From NCBI RefSeq assembly GCF_014193655.1, contig NZ_JACHZQ010000004.1, positions 248,001 to 312,000 of the forward strand: DNA of 64,000 nucleotides. Direction: 5' to 3'. The DNA comes from Rhizobium sp. BK313 (GTDB lineage: Bacteria; Pseudomonadota; Alphaproteobacteria; Rhizobiales; Rhizobiaceae). The notes under the pieces were generated by a model. The model was not told the DNA's origin. It worked only from the letters and a program-made list of their open reading frames with translations, and did no database searches. Below are positions 45,128 through 54,024 of the stretch, in pieces. Positions within the stretch are counted from its first letter, which is position 1. Each line of letters opens with the position of its first letter. The position numbers were made by a program, and so were the translations under genes.

Positions 45128-47215
45128 ATGAGACATTTTCGACCGATCAGCATTCTTGCGGCGTTGACGATTGCCACATCCGCAATCGCCATGAGCGCCT
45201 ACGCATCCGAACCGACGGTGCCGCCCGTGCCGCCAGTTTTCCCGGCCGAAGGCAAGATCAAATATGTAGCACGAGACTCCATTCTGGAGTTCAAGGCGCT
45301 GCCGGAATATCACGAGCCGGATTGGGTCACCGAGAAATTCGTCAAGACCGGCAAGTTGCCACCGGTCAAGGATCGCCTGCCGAAGGAGCCGCTCGTCTAC
45401 AAGACCGGCAACATGCCTGACGGTATGGGCGTCTATGGCGACACGCTGCGCCATGTCATCGGCGGCCGGCCGGAAGGATGGAACTACGGCGCCGGCCAGA
45501 CCCAGGGTTGGGGCGGCATCGATATCGGCCTGTCCGAGTGCCTGACGCGCACCGCGCCGCTCTTCCAGGTGGAGGCGAAGGACACCGAACCGCTACCGAA
45601 TCTCGCCAAGAGCTGGGAATGGTCGCCGGATGGCCATAAGCTCACCATGCATCTGATCGAAGGCGCGAAATGGTCCGACGGCGTACCCTTCAACGCCGAC
45701 GACATAATGTTCTATTGGGAAGACGAGGTCATCGATCCGAATGTTTCCCCGCTCGGCGGCGGTGCATCGCCGGAAGCATTCGGCGAGGGAACGACCCTCA
45801 AGAAGATCGATGACTATACGATCGAGTGGACCTTCAAGGACGCCTTCCCGAAACAATATCTCTACACGATGGCCTATCCCAATTTCTGCCCGGGTCCGTC
45901 GCATATCCTTAAGCCGCAGCATCCGAAATATTCGAAGAACACATACGACCAGTTCAAGAATGCCTTCCCGCCGGAATATATGAATATACCGGTCATGGGC
46001 GCCTGGGTGCCGGTCGAATACCGCTCCGATGATATTATCGTCATGCGCCGCAATCCCTACTACTGGAAGGTCGATGAGAAGGGTAATCAGCTGCCTTATC
46101 TCAATGAGCTGCATTACAAGCTTTCGACTTGGGCGGATCGCGACGTGCAGGCAGTTGCTGGCTCTGGCGACCTTTCCAATCTCGAGCAGCCGGAAAACTT
46201 CGTTGCCTCGCTGAAGCGCGCCGCCCAGCCGGATGCCCCGGCACGTCTCGCGTTCGGACCGCGTCTCATCGGCTATAACTTGCAGATGAACTTCTCCGCC
46301 AACGGCTGGGGTAACCCGGACGCACGCGGCCAGGCAATCCGCGAGCTCAATCGCAATGAGGACTTCCGCAAGGCTGTGACTATGGCGCTCGATCGCAAGG
46401 CGATTGGCGACTCCTTAGTCAAGGGGCCGTTCACGGCGATCTATCCGGGCGGCCTGTCCTCGGGCACCAGCTTCTACGATCGCAATTCGACGGTCTATTA
46501 TCCCTTCGACCTCGCCGGCGCGAAGGCTGAGCTGGCGAAAGCCGGCCTGAAAGACACGGATGGCGACGGCATCGTCAACTTCCCGGCCGGGGTCGCCGGC
46601 GGCAAGGACGTCGAAATCACCCTGCTGGTCAACAACGACTACACCACAGACAAGAGCCTTGCCGAAGGCGTCGTAGGCCAGATGGAGAAGCTCGGGCTGC
46701 GGGTCATCATCAATGCACTCGATGGTCCGAAGCGCGACGATGCCAATTATAGCGGCCGATTCGATTGGATGGTCCGCCGCAACAGCACGGAACTGGCCTC
46801 AGTAGTTCAGAACACCGAACAGCTTGCTCCGGTTGGCCCGCGTACGAGCTGGAACCACCGCGCGCCCGAAAGCGGCCAGTTGGACCTGATGCCCTTCGAG
46901 AAGGAAATGGTCGATATCGTCAACAAGTTCACGACCTCGCAGAACAGCGACGAGCGCGTGGCCCTGATGAAGCAATACCAGAAAATCTCGACCGAGCATC
47001 TCTACAATATCGGTCTGACGGAATATCCGGGCGCGCTCATCATCAACAAGCGCTTCTCGAACGTGCCTCCGGGTACGCCGATCTTCATGTTCAACTGGGC
47101 CGAGGACTCCATCATTCGCGAGCGCATGTGGGTCGCGGCCGACAAGCAGGGCAAGTATGAGTTGTTCCCCGAGCAGCTTCCGGGCGCGCCGGGTAGCGCC
47201 GGTCCGATCAACTAA
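45128..47215 (+). CDS. agpA: Periplasmic oligosaccharide/oligopeptide-type binding protein (SBP family 5)
   Basis: 695 residues from MRHFRPIS with GGGAGAG upstream. The signal peptide reads ILAALTIATSAIAMSAYA. The family 5 (DppA/OppA-like) fold shows in LAKSWEWSPDGHKLTMHL, GAKWSDGVPFNADDIMFYWE and a long C-terminal lobe. It is longer than typical DppA (~530), as in binding proteins for larger ligands. Lying between alpha-galactosidase and permease genes it matches AgpA, the alpha-galactoside receptor of Sinorhizobium that belongs to this peptide-type family. The ligand is inferred from context. Confidence 0.87.
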   Translation: MRHFRPISILAALTIATSAIAMSAYASEPTVPPVPPVFPAEGKIKYVARDSILEFKALPEYHEPDWVTEKFVKTGKLPPVKDRLPKEPLVYKTGNMPDGMGVYGDTLRHVIGGRPEGWNYGAGQTQGWGGIDIGLSECLTRTAPLFQVEAKDTEPLPNLAKSWEWSPDGHKLTMHLIEGAKWSDGVPFNADDIMFYWEDEVIDPNVSPLGGGASPEAFGEGTTLKKIDDYTIEWTFKDAFPKQYLYTMAYPNFCPGPSHILKPQHPKYSKNTYDQFKNAFPPEYMNIPVMGAWVPVEYRSDDIIVMRRNPYYWKVDEKGNQLPYLNELHYKLSTWADRDVQAVAGSGDLSNLEQPENFVASLKRAAQPDAPARLAFGPRLIGYNLQMNFSANGWGNPDARGQAIRELNRNEDFRKAVTMALDRKAIGDSLVKGPFTAIYPGGLSSGTSFYDRNSTVYYPFDLAGAKAELAKAGLKDTDGDGIVNFPAGVAGGKDVEITLLVNNDYTTDKSLAEGVVGQMEKLGLRVIINALDGPKRDDANYSGRFDWMVRRNSTELASVVQNTEQLAPVGPRTSWNHRAPESGQLDLMPFEKEMVDIVNKFTTSQNSDERVALMKQYQKISTEHLYNIGLTEYPGALIINKRFSNVPPGTPIFMFNWAEDSIIRERMWVAADKQGKYELFPEQLPGAPGSAGPIN

Positions 47216-47267
47216 CTGAGCACGGCTGCCGGCCGTGAGGCCGGCTGTCTGCCCTCTGACAAGAATT

Positions 47268-47291
47268 CCGGCTGCATCACGATGCAGCCGG
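47268..47291 (+). repeat. Perfect hairpin between binding-protein and permease genes
   Basis: CCGGCTGCATC and GATGCAGCCGG are perfect 11-bp arms with a 2-base spacer. No T-tract follows. In binding-protein operons such hairpins often stabilise the upstream mRNA and reduce permease expression, which would give the usual excess of receptor over permease. A second, shorter inverted repeat (CACGGC/GCCGTG) lies at about 47221-47237. Confidence 0.6.
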
Positions 47292-47367
47292 GCAAAGGTG
47301 AACCCAGCCGGTCCGTGCTATCCTCGGGATGCAGACCGCCGCGGCAAGAAGAGAAGCGAACCGTTCC

Positions 47368-48378
47368 ATGTTGCGATTCCTGCTCGTGCGCATAGCCTCT
47401 GCCATACCCGTGCTGATCATCCTGAGCATGGTGACTTTTGCCATCATCCAGGCGCCGCCCGGCGACTATGCGGACTTCATTCGCTCGCAGTTGATGAACC
47501 AGGGCGGTGCGTCCTTTGCCCAGGCCGATGCCCAGGCGCAGATCTACCGTCACGAACACGGGCTCGATAGGCCCCTGGTCGTCCAATATTTCAACTGGAT
47601 TGGTGGCATAGTCACCAAGGGCGATTTCGGCTACAGCATGTTCTACAACAAGCCTGTGGCCGACGTCGTCGGCGAGCGTCTGCCGCGGACCCTGGCGCTC
47701 GCCCTCGTATGCCATCTCTTCGCCTCCGTCCTCGGCATCGGCTTCGGCATATGGGCGGCCACAAGACAATATAGCTGGATCGACAGCCTGCTTTCCGGCA
47801 TCTCTTTCCTCGGCATGACGGTGCCGCGCTTTCTGATGGCGCTGATCATCGTCTATATCCTCGTCTTCCAGCTCAATGTCTCGGAAATCGGCAGCTTCTA
47901 TTCCCCGCAATACGGCGGCGCGCCATGGTCCTGGGACAAATTCGTCGATCTGGTCAAGCACGTCTGGCCGGTCGTGGCGATCGCTACCTTTGGCGGGCTT
48001 GCCTATAATATGCGCGTCATGCGCGGCAATCTCCTCGACACGTTGAATGCGCAGTATGTCGAGACTGCCCGCGCCAAGGGTCTGTCCGGCGCCGCCGTCG
48101 TCATGCGGCATGCCGTGCCGAACGCCCTGCATCCGCTCGTCATGTATCAGGGCGTCGTTCTGCCCTATATGCTGACCGGCGAGATCGAAACCGCCATCAT
48201 CTTCGCGCTGCCGACTGTGGGGCCGGCGATCGTCGGCTCGATGGCGGTCGGCGACGTCTATGTCACCGCCACCTTCATGATGGTGCTGTCGGCGACGCTG
48301 ATCGTCGGCAATATCATCGCCGACATGCTGCTCGCCCTGCTCGATCCCCGCGTCCGCCAACAGGGAGGGATCCACTGA
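47368..48378 (+). CDS. agpB: ABC permease, DppB/OppB type
   Basis: 336 residues. The N-terminus MLRFLLVRIASAIPVLIILS is the characteristic first helix of DppB permeases. The cytoplasmic coupling loop is present near the middle-end (YVETARAKGLSGAAVVMRHA, matching the EAA motif). About six transmembrane segments. It ends as TGATG overlapping the next permease start. It forms one half of the transmembrane channel for the binding protein encoded upstream. A start 13 codons earlier is possible; the chosen ATG gives the standard N-terminus. Confidence 0.9.
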   Translation: MLRFLLVRIASAIPVLIILSMVTFAIIQAPPGDYADFIRSQLMNQGGASFAQADAQAQIYRHEHGLDRPLVVQYFNWIGGIVTKGDFGYSMFYNKPVADVVGERLPRTLALALVCHLFASVLGIGFGIWAATRQYSWIDSLLSGISFLGMTVPRFLMALIIVYILVFQLNVSEIGSFYSPQYGGAPWSWDKFVDLVKHVWPVVAIATFGGLAYNMRVMRGNLLDTLNAQYVETARAKGLSGAAVVMRHAVPNALHPLVMYQGVVLPYMLTGEIETAIIFALPTVGPAIVGSMAVGDVYVTATFMMVLSATLIVGNIIADMLLALLDPRVRQQGGIH

Positions 48379-49508
48379 TGCTCGCCTTCAGCACATCCTC
48401 ACCATCGCTCGATGACGACAAGATTACACCGAAAAGCGGCAATGAGAGTTACGTCGCGCTTGTCTGGCGTCGCCTGAAGCGCTCCTGGACAGGCATGGGC
48501 GGCCTGATCCTCGTCATCCTCCTGCTGCTGATGTCGCTCTTCGCCGAGTTCGTCGCACCCGACGATCCCAAGGCGACCGATACCGGCTTTGCGCCGCCAC
48601 AGGTGATCAGCTTCCACGACAAGGACGGCAATTTCGTCTTCCAGCCACGGGTCTACGCGCTCGCCGAAACCGATGAGCTTGATCCGGTCACATTCCAGCC
48701 GGTGGTCGGGCCGGACTACAACAATCCGCGTCTGCTCGGCTTCTTCGTCGCGGGCGCCCCCTATAACCTGTTTGGCCTGATCCCCGGCAACCGTCACCTT
48801 TTCGGCTCGACCGACGGGCAGCCGGTGCATTTCCTCGGTACCGACAAGTTCGGGCGCGACGTGCTCTCCCGTGCCATCTACGGTTCGCGCATTTCGCTGA
48901 TGATCGCACTGACCGTCGTTTTCCTCGTCACTGTCGTCGGCACGACGGTCGGCATGGTCTCCGGCTATTTTGGTGGCACGTTTGATGCCTGGGTCCAGCG
49001 TTTCGTCGAGCTGGTGCTGGCTTTTCCGCAATTGCCGCTCTATTTGGCGCTGACTTCGTTGATCCCCGTGACAGCACCGACCAACGTCTTCCTGGCCTTC
49101 GTCATCATCGTCATGTCGGCGCTGGGCTGGGCGCAGATGTCGCGCGAGGTGCGTGGTAAGACTTTGGCTTTGGCGCGGATCGATTATGTTCGCGCCGCCA
49201 TGGCGGTCGGGGCAACCGACCGGCGGATCATCCTTCAGCACATCTTTCCGAACGTCATGAGCCACGTCATCGTCACCGTGACACTGGCAATCCCGAGCGT
49301 CGTGCTGCTGGAATCCTTCCTCGGCTTCCTGGGGTTTGCCGTCAAGCCGCCGCTGATCTCCTGGGGACTGATGCTGCAGGATACATCCACCTATTCGGTC
49401 ATTGGCTCCTATCCCTGGATCCTCTCGCCCGTCGCCTTCGTGCTCATCACCGTCTTCGCCTTCAATGCGCTCGGCGATGGTTTGCGCGACGCGATCGATC
49501 CCTATTGA
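48378..49508 (+). CDS. agpC: ABC permease, DppC/OppC type
   Basis: 376 residues. One N-terminal helix (MGGLILVILLLLMSLFAEFV) is followed by a long periplasmic loop (about residues 60-155) and five more helices. The loop ends in LGTDKFGRDVLSRAIYGSRIS, the conserved DppC entry, and the EAA loop is DYVRAAMAVGATDRRIILQH. It pairs with the preceding DppB-like subunit, overlapping it by one base. The extended periplasmic loop is longer than in DppC and resembles the subset with a large binding protein. Confidence 0.9.
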   Translation: MLAFSTSSPSLDDDKITPKSGNESYVALVWRRLKRSWTGMGGLILVILLLLMSLFAEFVAPDDPKATDTGFAPPQVISFHDKDGNFVFQPRVYALAETDELDPVTFQPVVGPDYNNPRLLGFFVAGAPYNLFGLIPGNRHLFGSTDGQPVHFLGTDKFGRDVLSRAIYGSRISLMIALTVVFLVTVVGTTVGMVSGYFGGTFDAWVQRFVELVLAFPQLPLYLALTSLIPVTAPTNVFLAFVIIVMSALGWAQMSREVRGKTLALARIDYVRAAMAVGATDRRIILQHIFPNVMSHVIVTVTLAIPSVVLLESFLGFLGFAVKPPLISWGLMLQDTSTYSVIGSYPWILSPVAFVLITVFAFNALGDGLRDAIDPY

Positions 49509-49521
49509 GAGGAGACGGACC

Positions 49522-51192
49522 ATGGCTCTCGCACTCGTCAATCCCTTCGCCCCCGATATCAGGCTCGATGCTGCCGGCAAGACCGTGCCGCCTGTCATCG
49601 ACGCGCGCAATGTCGCCGTCAAATTCAAGGTCGAGGATGGCATCGTCGACGCCGTCAAGGACATCTCCTTCCAGCTTTATCGCGGCGAAACCATCGCGAT
49701 CGTCGGCGAATCCGGTTCGGGAAAATCGGTGACAGCCCGCACCGTCATGGGCCTGCTCACCAAACGCGCCGTCGTGTCGGAGAAATCCACCGTCAGCTAC
49801 GACGGCAAGAATGTGCTGAAATTTTCCGAGCGCGCTCGCCGGCAACTGCGCGGCGATCGCATATCGATGATCTTCCAGGAGCCGATGAGCTCGCTGAACC
49901 CGATCTATACGATCGGCAGCCAGATCGTCGAAGCGATCCGCGTCCATCGCAAGACCGGCCGTCGCGAGGCCGAGAGGAGGGCGCTGGCTCTGCTGCAGCA
50001 AGTGCAGATCCCCGATCCCGAAGCGCGGCTCAAGCAATATCCGCATCAGCTTTCCGGCGGTCAGCGCCAGCGCGTGATGATCGCCATGGCGCTCGCCAAC
50101 GACCCGGACGTGCTGATCGCCGACGAGCCGACGACTGCGCTCGACGTTACCGTGCAGGCACAGATCCTGAATTTGATCCGCAACCTGCAAAAGCAACTCG
50201 GCATGGCGGTGATCCTGATCACCCATGATCTAACCGTGGTCAAGCAATTCTCCGACTACGTCTACGTCATGCAGCACGGCGAGATGCGCGAGCACAATAC
50301 GACGGAAGAGCTCTTCGCCCGTCCGCAACATCCCTATACGCAGCATCTGCTTGCCTCCGAGCCGCGAGGGCAGGCGAAGCCGCTACCGCCCGACTGCGAC
50401 ACCATCCTCGAGGGTAGATCAGTCAAGGTCGCCTTCATGCTGCGCCACGGCACTTTCCTCAAACCGGACCTGCGCGAACTGGTCGCAGTCGATGGCCTCA
50501 GCCTGGAGCTTCGCCGGCACGAGACGTTGGGGCTCGTCGGCGAATCCGGCTCCGGCAAGACCACTTTCGGCCAGGCGCTGCTGCGGCTGATCGATGCCGA
50601 TAGCGGCGAGATCTATTTCGACCGGCAGGCGATCCACGGCCGTTCGCGGGTCGGGATGCGGCCGCTACGCTCGCGCATGCAGGTCGTTTTCCAGGATCCG
50701 TTCTCCTCACTCAACCCACGCATGCCCATCGGTCAGATCATCGCCGAGGGGCTGGTGGTCAACAATATCGGCGCCAACAAGGCCGAGCGGTTGGAGCGGG
50801 TGAAGGAGGCGCTGGTCAGCGCCGGCATGCCCTCGAACATCCTGTCGCGCTTCCCGCATGAATTCTCCGGCGGTCAGCGTCAGCGTATCGCCATTGCGCG
50901 GGCCATCGCGCTCGAACCGGAATTCATTTTGCTCGATGAGCCGACCTCGGCGCTCGACCTCTCCGTCCAGGCTCAGATTATAGATCTCTTGCGCAAGTTG
51001 CAGGACGAACGGGGCTTGAGCTATCTTTTCATCTCCCACGACCTCAAGGTCGTCCGCGCCCTTTGCCATCGCGTCATTGTCATGCAGCACGGCAAGATCA
51101 TGGAAGAGGGGCCGGTCGACGACGTTCTTTCCCATCCCAAGACAGCTTACACCGAGCGCCTCGTCAGAGCGGCGTTCGAGGTGGCATCCTAG
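49522..51192 (+). CDS. agpD: Double ABC ATPase, DppD-DppF type fusion
   Basis: 556 residues with two complete nucleotide-binding domains. First: Walker A GESGSGKS, signature LSGGQRQRV, Walker B VLIADEPTTALD. Second: GESGSGKT, FSGGQRQRI, FILLDEPTSALD. All key residues are intact. It energises uptake through the two permeases encoded just upstream; the gap is 13 bases and AGGAGA precedes the ATG. Fused DppDF ATPases are common in rhizobial peptide-type importers. Confidence 0.93.
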   Translation: MALALVNPFAPDIRLDAAGKTVPPVIDARNVAVKFKVEDGIVDAVKDISFQLYRGETIAIVGESGSGKSVTARTVMGLLTKRAVVSEKSTVSYDGKNVLKFSERARRQLRGDRISMIFQEPMSSLNPIYTIGSQIVEAIRVHRKTGRREAERRALALLQQVQIPDPEARLKQYPHQLSGGQRQRVMIAMALANDPDVLIADEPTTALDVTVQAQILNLIRNLQKQLGMAVILITHDLTVVKQFSDYVYVMQHGEMREHNTTEELFARPQHPYTQHLLASEPRGQAKPLPPDCDTILEGRSVKVAFMLRHGTFLKPDLRELVAVDGLSLELRRHETLGLVGESGSGKTTFGQALLRLIDADSGEIYFDRQAIHGRSRVGMRPLRSRMQVVFQDPFSSLNPRMPIGQIIAEGLVVNNIGANKAERLERVKEALVSAGMPSNILSRFPHEFSGGQRQRIAIARAIALEPEFILLDEPTSALDLSVQAQIIDLLRKLQDERGLSYLFISHDLKVVRALCHRVIVMQHGKIMEEGPVDDVLSHPKTAYTERLVRAAFEVAS

Positions 51193-51210
51193 CATTCAGG
51201 AGATTTTACA

Positions 51211-52581
51211 ATGACAGGCAATCCCAAGATCACATTCATCGGCGCCGGCTCGACCGTTTTCATGAAGAACATCATCGGTGACGTCTTGCAACGGCCGGCG
51301 CTGACAGGCGCCAGGATCGCGTTGATGGACATCAACCCGCAACGGCTGGAAGAAAGCGCCATCGTCGCCCGCAAGCTTGCCTCGACGCTCGGCGCTTCCG
51401 CTACGGTAGAGACATTCACCGATCAGCGCCAAGCGCTCGACGGCGCCCATTTCGTCGTCGTCGCCTTCCAGATCGGTGGTTACGAACCCTGCACGGTGAC
51501 TGATTTCGAAGTGCCGAAGAAATACGGTCTTCGCCAGACGATCGCCGATACGCTCGGCGTCGGCGGCATCATGCGTGGGCTCAGAACCGTGCCGCATCTC
51601 TGGAAGATCTGCGAGGACATGCTGGCCGTCTGCCCCGAGGCCGTCATGCTGCAGTATGTCAACCCAATGGCGATCAACACCTGGGCGATCTCCGAGAAAT
51701 ATCCGACGATCAAGCAGGTCGGCCTTTGCCATTCCGTGCAGGGTACGGCGATGGAATTGGCCAAGGATCTCGACATTCCCTACGAGGAAATCCGCTATCG
51801 CTCGGCCGGCATCAACCATATGGCCTTCTACCTGAAATTCGAGCATCGCCAGGCGGACGGTTCTTACCGCGATCTCTATCCTGATCTCGTGCGTGCCTAT
51901 CGTGAGGGACGGGCGCCAAAGCCCGGCTGGAACCCGCGCTGCCCGAACAAGGTACGCTACGAGATGCTGACCCGGCTCGGCTACTTCGTCACCGAAAGCT
52001 CGGAGCATTTCGCCGAATATACGCCCTATTTCATCAAGGAAGGCCGCGAGGACCTGATCGAAAAATTCGGTGTTCCGCTCGACGAATATCCGAAGCGTTG
52101 CATCGAGCAGATCGCGCGCTGGAAAAACCAGGCCGACCAATATCGCAGCGCCGATAAAATCGAAGTGGCTCAATCGAAGGAATACGCCTCTTCGATCATC
52201 AATTCGGTCTGGACCGGTGAACCCTCGGTCATCTACGGCAACGTCCGCAACAATGGCTGCATCACCTCGCTGCCCTCCAATTGCGCCGCCGAGGTTCCCT
52301 GCCTGGTCGATGCCTCTGGCATCCAGCCGACCTTCATCGGCGATCTGCCGCCGCAACTGACCGCGCTGATCCGCACCAACATAAACGTGCAGGAACTGAC
52401 GGTACAGGCCTTGATGACTGAGAACCGCGAGCACATTTACCATGCGGCGATGATGGACCCGCATACGGCTGCCGAGCTTGATCTCGACCAGATCTGGTCG
52501 CTGGTCGACGAGCTCTTGGCCACCCACGGCACTTGGCTGCCGGAATGGGCCCGCAGCGACCGCAAGGTTCAGGCCGCTTAA
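51211..52581 (+). CDS. agaL2: Glycoside hydrolase family 4 alpha-galactosidase (MelA-like), second copy
   Basis: 456 residues. NAD-binding KITFIGAGSTVFMKNIIGD, catalytic GLCHSVQGT with the Cys metal ligand, and the His motif AGINHMAFY are exactly those of MelA alpha-galactosidases. Length fits MelA. It is only distantly similar to the GH4 enzyme at the operon start. It ends the transport operon 19 bases after the ATPase gene, and a hairpin follows the stop. Imported galactosides would be split in the cytoplasm. Confidence 0.92.
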   Translation: MTGNPKITFIGAGSTVFMKNIIGDVLQRPALTGARIALMDINPQRLEESAIVARKLASTLGASATVETFTDQRQALDGAHFVVVAFQIGGYEPCTVTDFEVPKKYGLRQTIADTLGVGGIMRGLRTVPHLWKICEDMLAVCPEAVMLQYVNPMAINTWAISEKYPTIKQVGLCHSVQGTAMELAKDLDIPYEEIRYRSAGINHMAFYLKFEHRQADGSYRDLYPDLVRAYREGRAPKPGWNPRCPNKVRYEMLTRLGYFVTESSEHFAEYTPYFIKEGREDLIEKFGVPLDEYPKRCIEQIARWKNQADQYRSADKIEVAQSKEYASSIINSVWTGEPSVIYGNVRNNGCITSLPSNCAAEVPCLVDASGIQPTFIGDLPPQLTALIRTNINVQELTVQALMTENREHIYHAAMMDPHTAAELDLDQIWSLVDELLATHGTWLPEWARSDRKVQAA

Positions 52582-52611
52582 ACCATTCTCTCCCGGTTTT
52601 ACGGCCGAAAG

Positions 52612-52636
52612 GGCCTCGCAGCATTGCTGCGGGGCC
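52612..52636 (+). terminator. Hairpin terminator candidate after agaL2
   Basis: GGCCTCGCAGCA and TGCTGCGGGGCC pair over about 12 bp with one G-T wobble and a one-base spacer, so a few central bases form the loop. The downstream tract (TTACCTCTTCTCC) is T/C-rich rather than a clean T run. Confidence 0.45.
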
Positions 52637-52642
52637 TTACCT

Positions 52643-52661
52643 CTTCTCCATCGTGGAGAAG
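52643..52661. repeat. CTTCTCC-GGAGAAG palindrome
   Basis: CTTCTCC-ATCGT-GGAGAAG, a perfect 7-bp stem with a 5-base loop, directly behind the terminator hairpin. It belongs to the CCTTCTCC-type intergenic palindromes seen also at 3690-3766 and 53913-53933. Confidence 0.5.
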
Positions 52662-52760
52662 GTGAAAATCCAAAATCCGCTATTCTTCAAGCTGATCCGA
52701 GGTGGCAAAGCCTAGCCGCCTGCGCTAAAAACGACGCGAACCTTGGGAGAGATCAAACAC

Positions 52761-53903
52761 ATGGCGAGTTCAGACATCTTCAGCACCGGAACCTTTGTCG
52801 GCCGCATCTGGCGTCCTGATGTGAAGGGGCCAGCGCTTGTCGTCGTCCGCGACGGCGCGCTTCACGACATCACCTCGAAGGAAGCGCCGACCATGCGCGA
52901 CCTTCTGGAAAAAGACGATCCGGTCGGTTTTGTCCGCGCGCAGAAGGGCGAAGCCATCGCCAAGCTCGATGACCTGCTTGCCACCAAGGCCGATACATCA
53001 GCCATCCATCTTCTCGCTCCCATCGACCTGCAGGCAATCAAGGCCTGCGGCGTCACCTTCGCCCGCTCGATGGTTGAACGTGTCATCGAGGAACGCGCCG
53101 CCGGTAACCCCGATCTCGCCGAAGCAATCCGCGGTAAGGTCATGGGCCTTATCGGCGACAGCCTGCGCAACCTAAAGGCCGGTTCGCCGGAAGCTGCCAA
53201 AGTGAAGGCGGCGCTCATCGAAGAAGGCGTCTGGTCGCAATATCTCGAAGTCGGCATCGGCCCGGATGCCGAGGTCTTCTCGAAATCGCAAGTCATGTCC
53301 TCGATGGGGCCGGGCGCCGATGTCGGCCTGCACCCTATCTCGAAGTGGAACAATCCCGAGCCGGAAATCGTGCTTGCCGTCGACAGTCAGGGCCGTGTCA
53401 GGGGCGCGACGCTCGGCAATGACGTTAACCTGCGCGATGTCGAGGGACGTTCGGCGCTGCTGCTCGGCAAGGCGAAGGACAACAACGCCTCCTGCTCGAT
53501 CGGTCCCTTCATCCGGCTGTTTGACGAGACCTACACGCTCGATGACGTGCGCAATGCCGATCTCGACCTGAAGGTCGAAGGCGAGGAGGGCTATGTGCTG
53601 CACGGACGCTCGTCGATGAAGGAAATCAGCCGCGATCCTCTCGATCTCGTCTCTCAAACCATCGGCCGCCATCACCAGTACCCCGACGGCTTCGTCCTTT
53701 TCATGGGCACTCTGTTCGCCCCCGTCGAAGATCGCGACACGCCCGGCCAGGGTTTCACCCACAAGGTCGGCGATATCGTCACCATCTCCAACGACAAGCT
53801 TGGCGCATTGAAGAATCGCGTATTGCTGTCGACGGAGTGCGCGCCCTGGACATTCGGAACATCGCATCTGATGCGCAATTTGGCTGGGCGAGGGCTGATC
53901 TAA
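52761..53903 (+). CDS. Fumarylacetoacetate hydrolase (FAH) family protein
   Basis: 380 residues. The C-terminal FAH fold (about 165-380) has NPEPEIVLAV carrying the two metal-binding Glu, and GNDVNLRDVEGRS carrying the third acidic ligand, followed by SCSIGPFIRLFD. An N-terminal domain of ~160 residues precedes it, as in the AraD1-like/2-keto-3-deoxy-acid dehydratase subgroup of rhizobia. Such enzymes act on keto acids from sugar or aromatic breakdown. GGGAGAG precedes the MASSDIF start. It follows the galactoside operon but is separated by a terminator, so the link to galactose catabolism is only suggestive. Confidence 0.85.
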   Translation: MASSDIFSTGTFVGRIWRPDVKGPALVVVRDGALHDITSKEAPTMRDLLEKDDPVGFVRAQKGEAIAKLDDLLATKADTSAIHLLAPIDLQAIKACGVTFARSMVERVIEERAAGNPDLAEAIRGKVMGLIGDSLRNLKAGSPEAAKVKAALIEEGVWSQYLEVGIGPDAEVFSKSQVMSSMGPGADVGLHPISKWNNPEPEIVLAVDSQGRVRGATLGNDVNLRDVEGRSALLLGKAKDNNASCSIGPFIRLFDETYTLDDVRNADLDLKVEGEEGYVLHGRSSMKEISRDPLDLVSQTIGRHHQYPDGFVLFMGTLFAPVEDRDTPGQGFTHKVGDIVTISNDKLGALKNRVLLSTECAPWTFGTSHLMRNLAGRGLI

Positions 53904-53951
53904 GGCAATGCGTCTTCCCCTCAGGGGAGAAGGTCTCCGACTGAGGCGGCG

Positions 53952-53972
53952 CGCGCCTGTTGCCCAGGCGCG
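53952..53972 (+). terminator. Hairpin after the FAH-family gene
   Basis: CGCGCCTG-TTGCC-CAGGCGCG is a perfect 8-bp stem with a 5-base loop, 49 bases past the stop. The following TGACTGTTCTT is only modestly T-rich, so efficient termination is uncertain. Confidence 0.45.
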
Positions 53973-54024
53973 TGACTGTTCTTGAGGCCATACCCGCCAA
54001 TGGCTGCACAATAGTTGAACCTAG

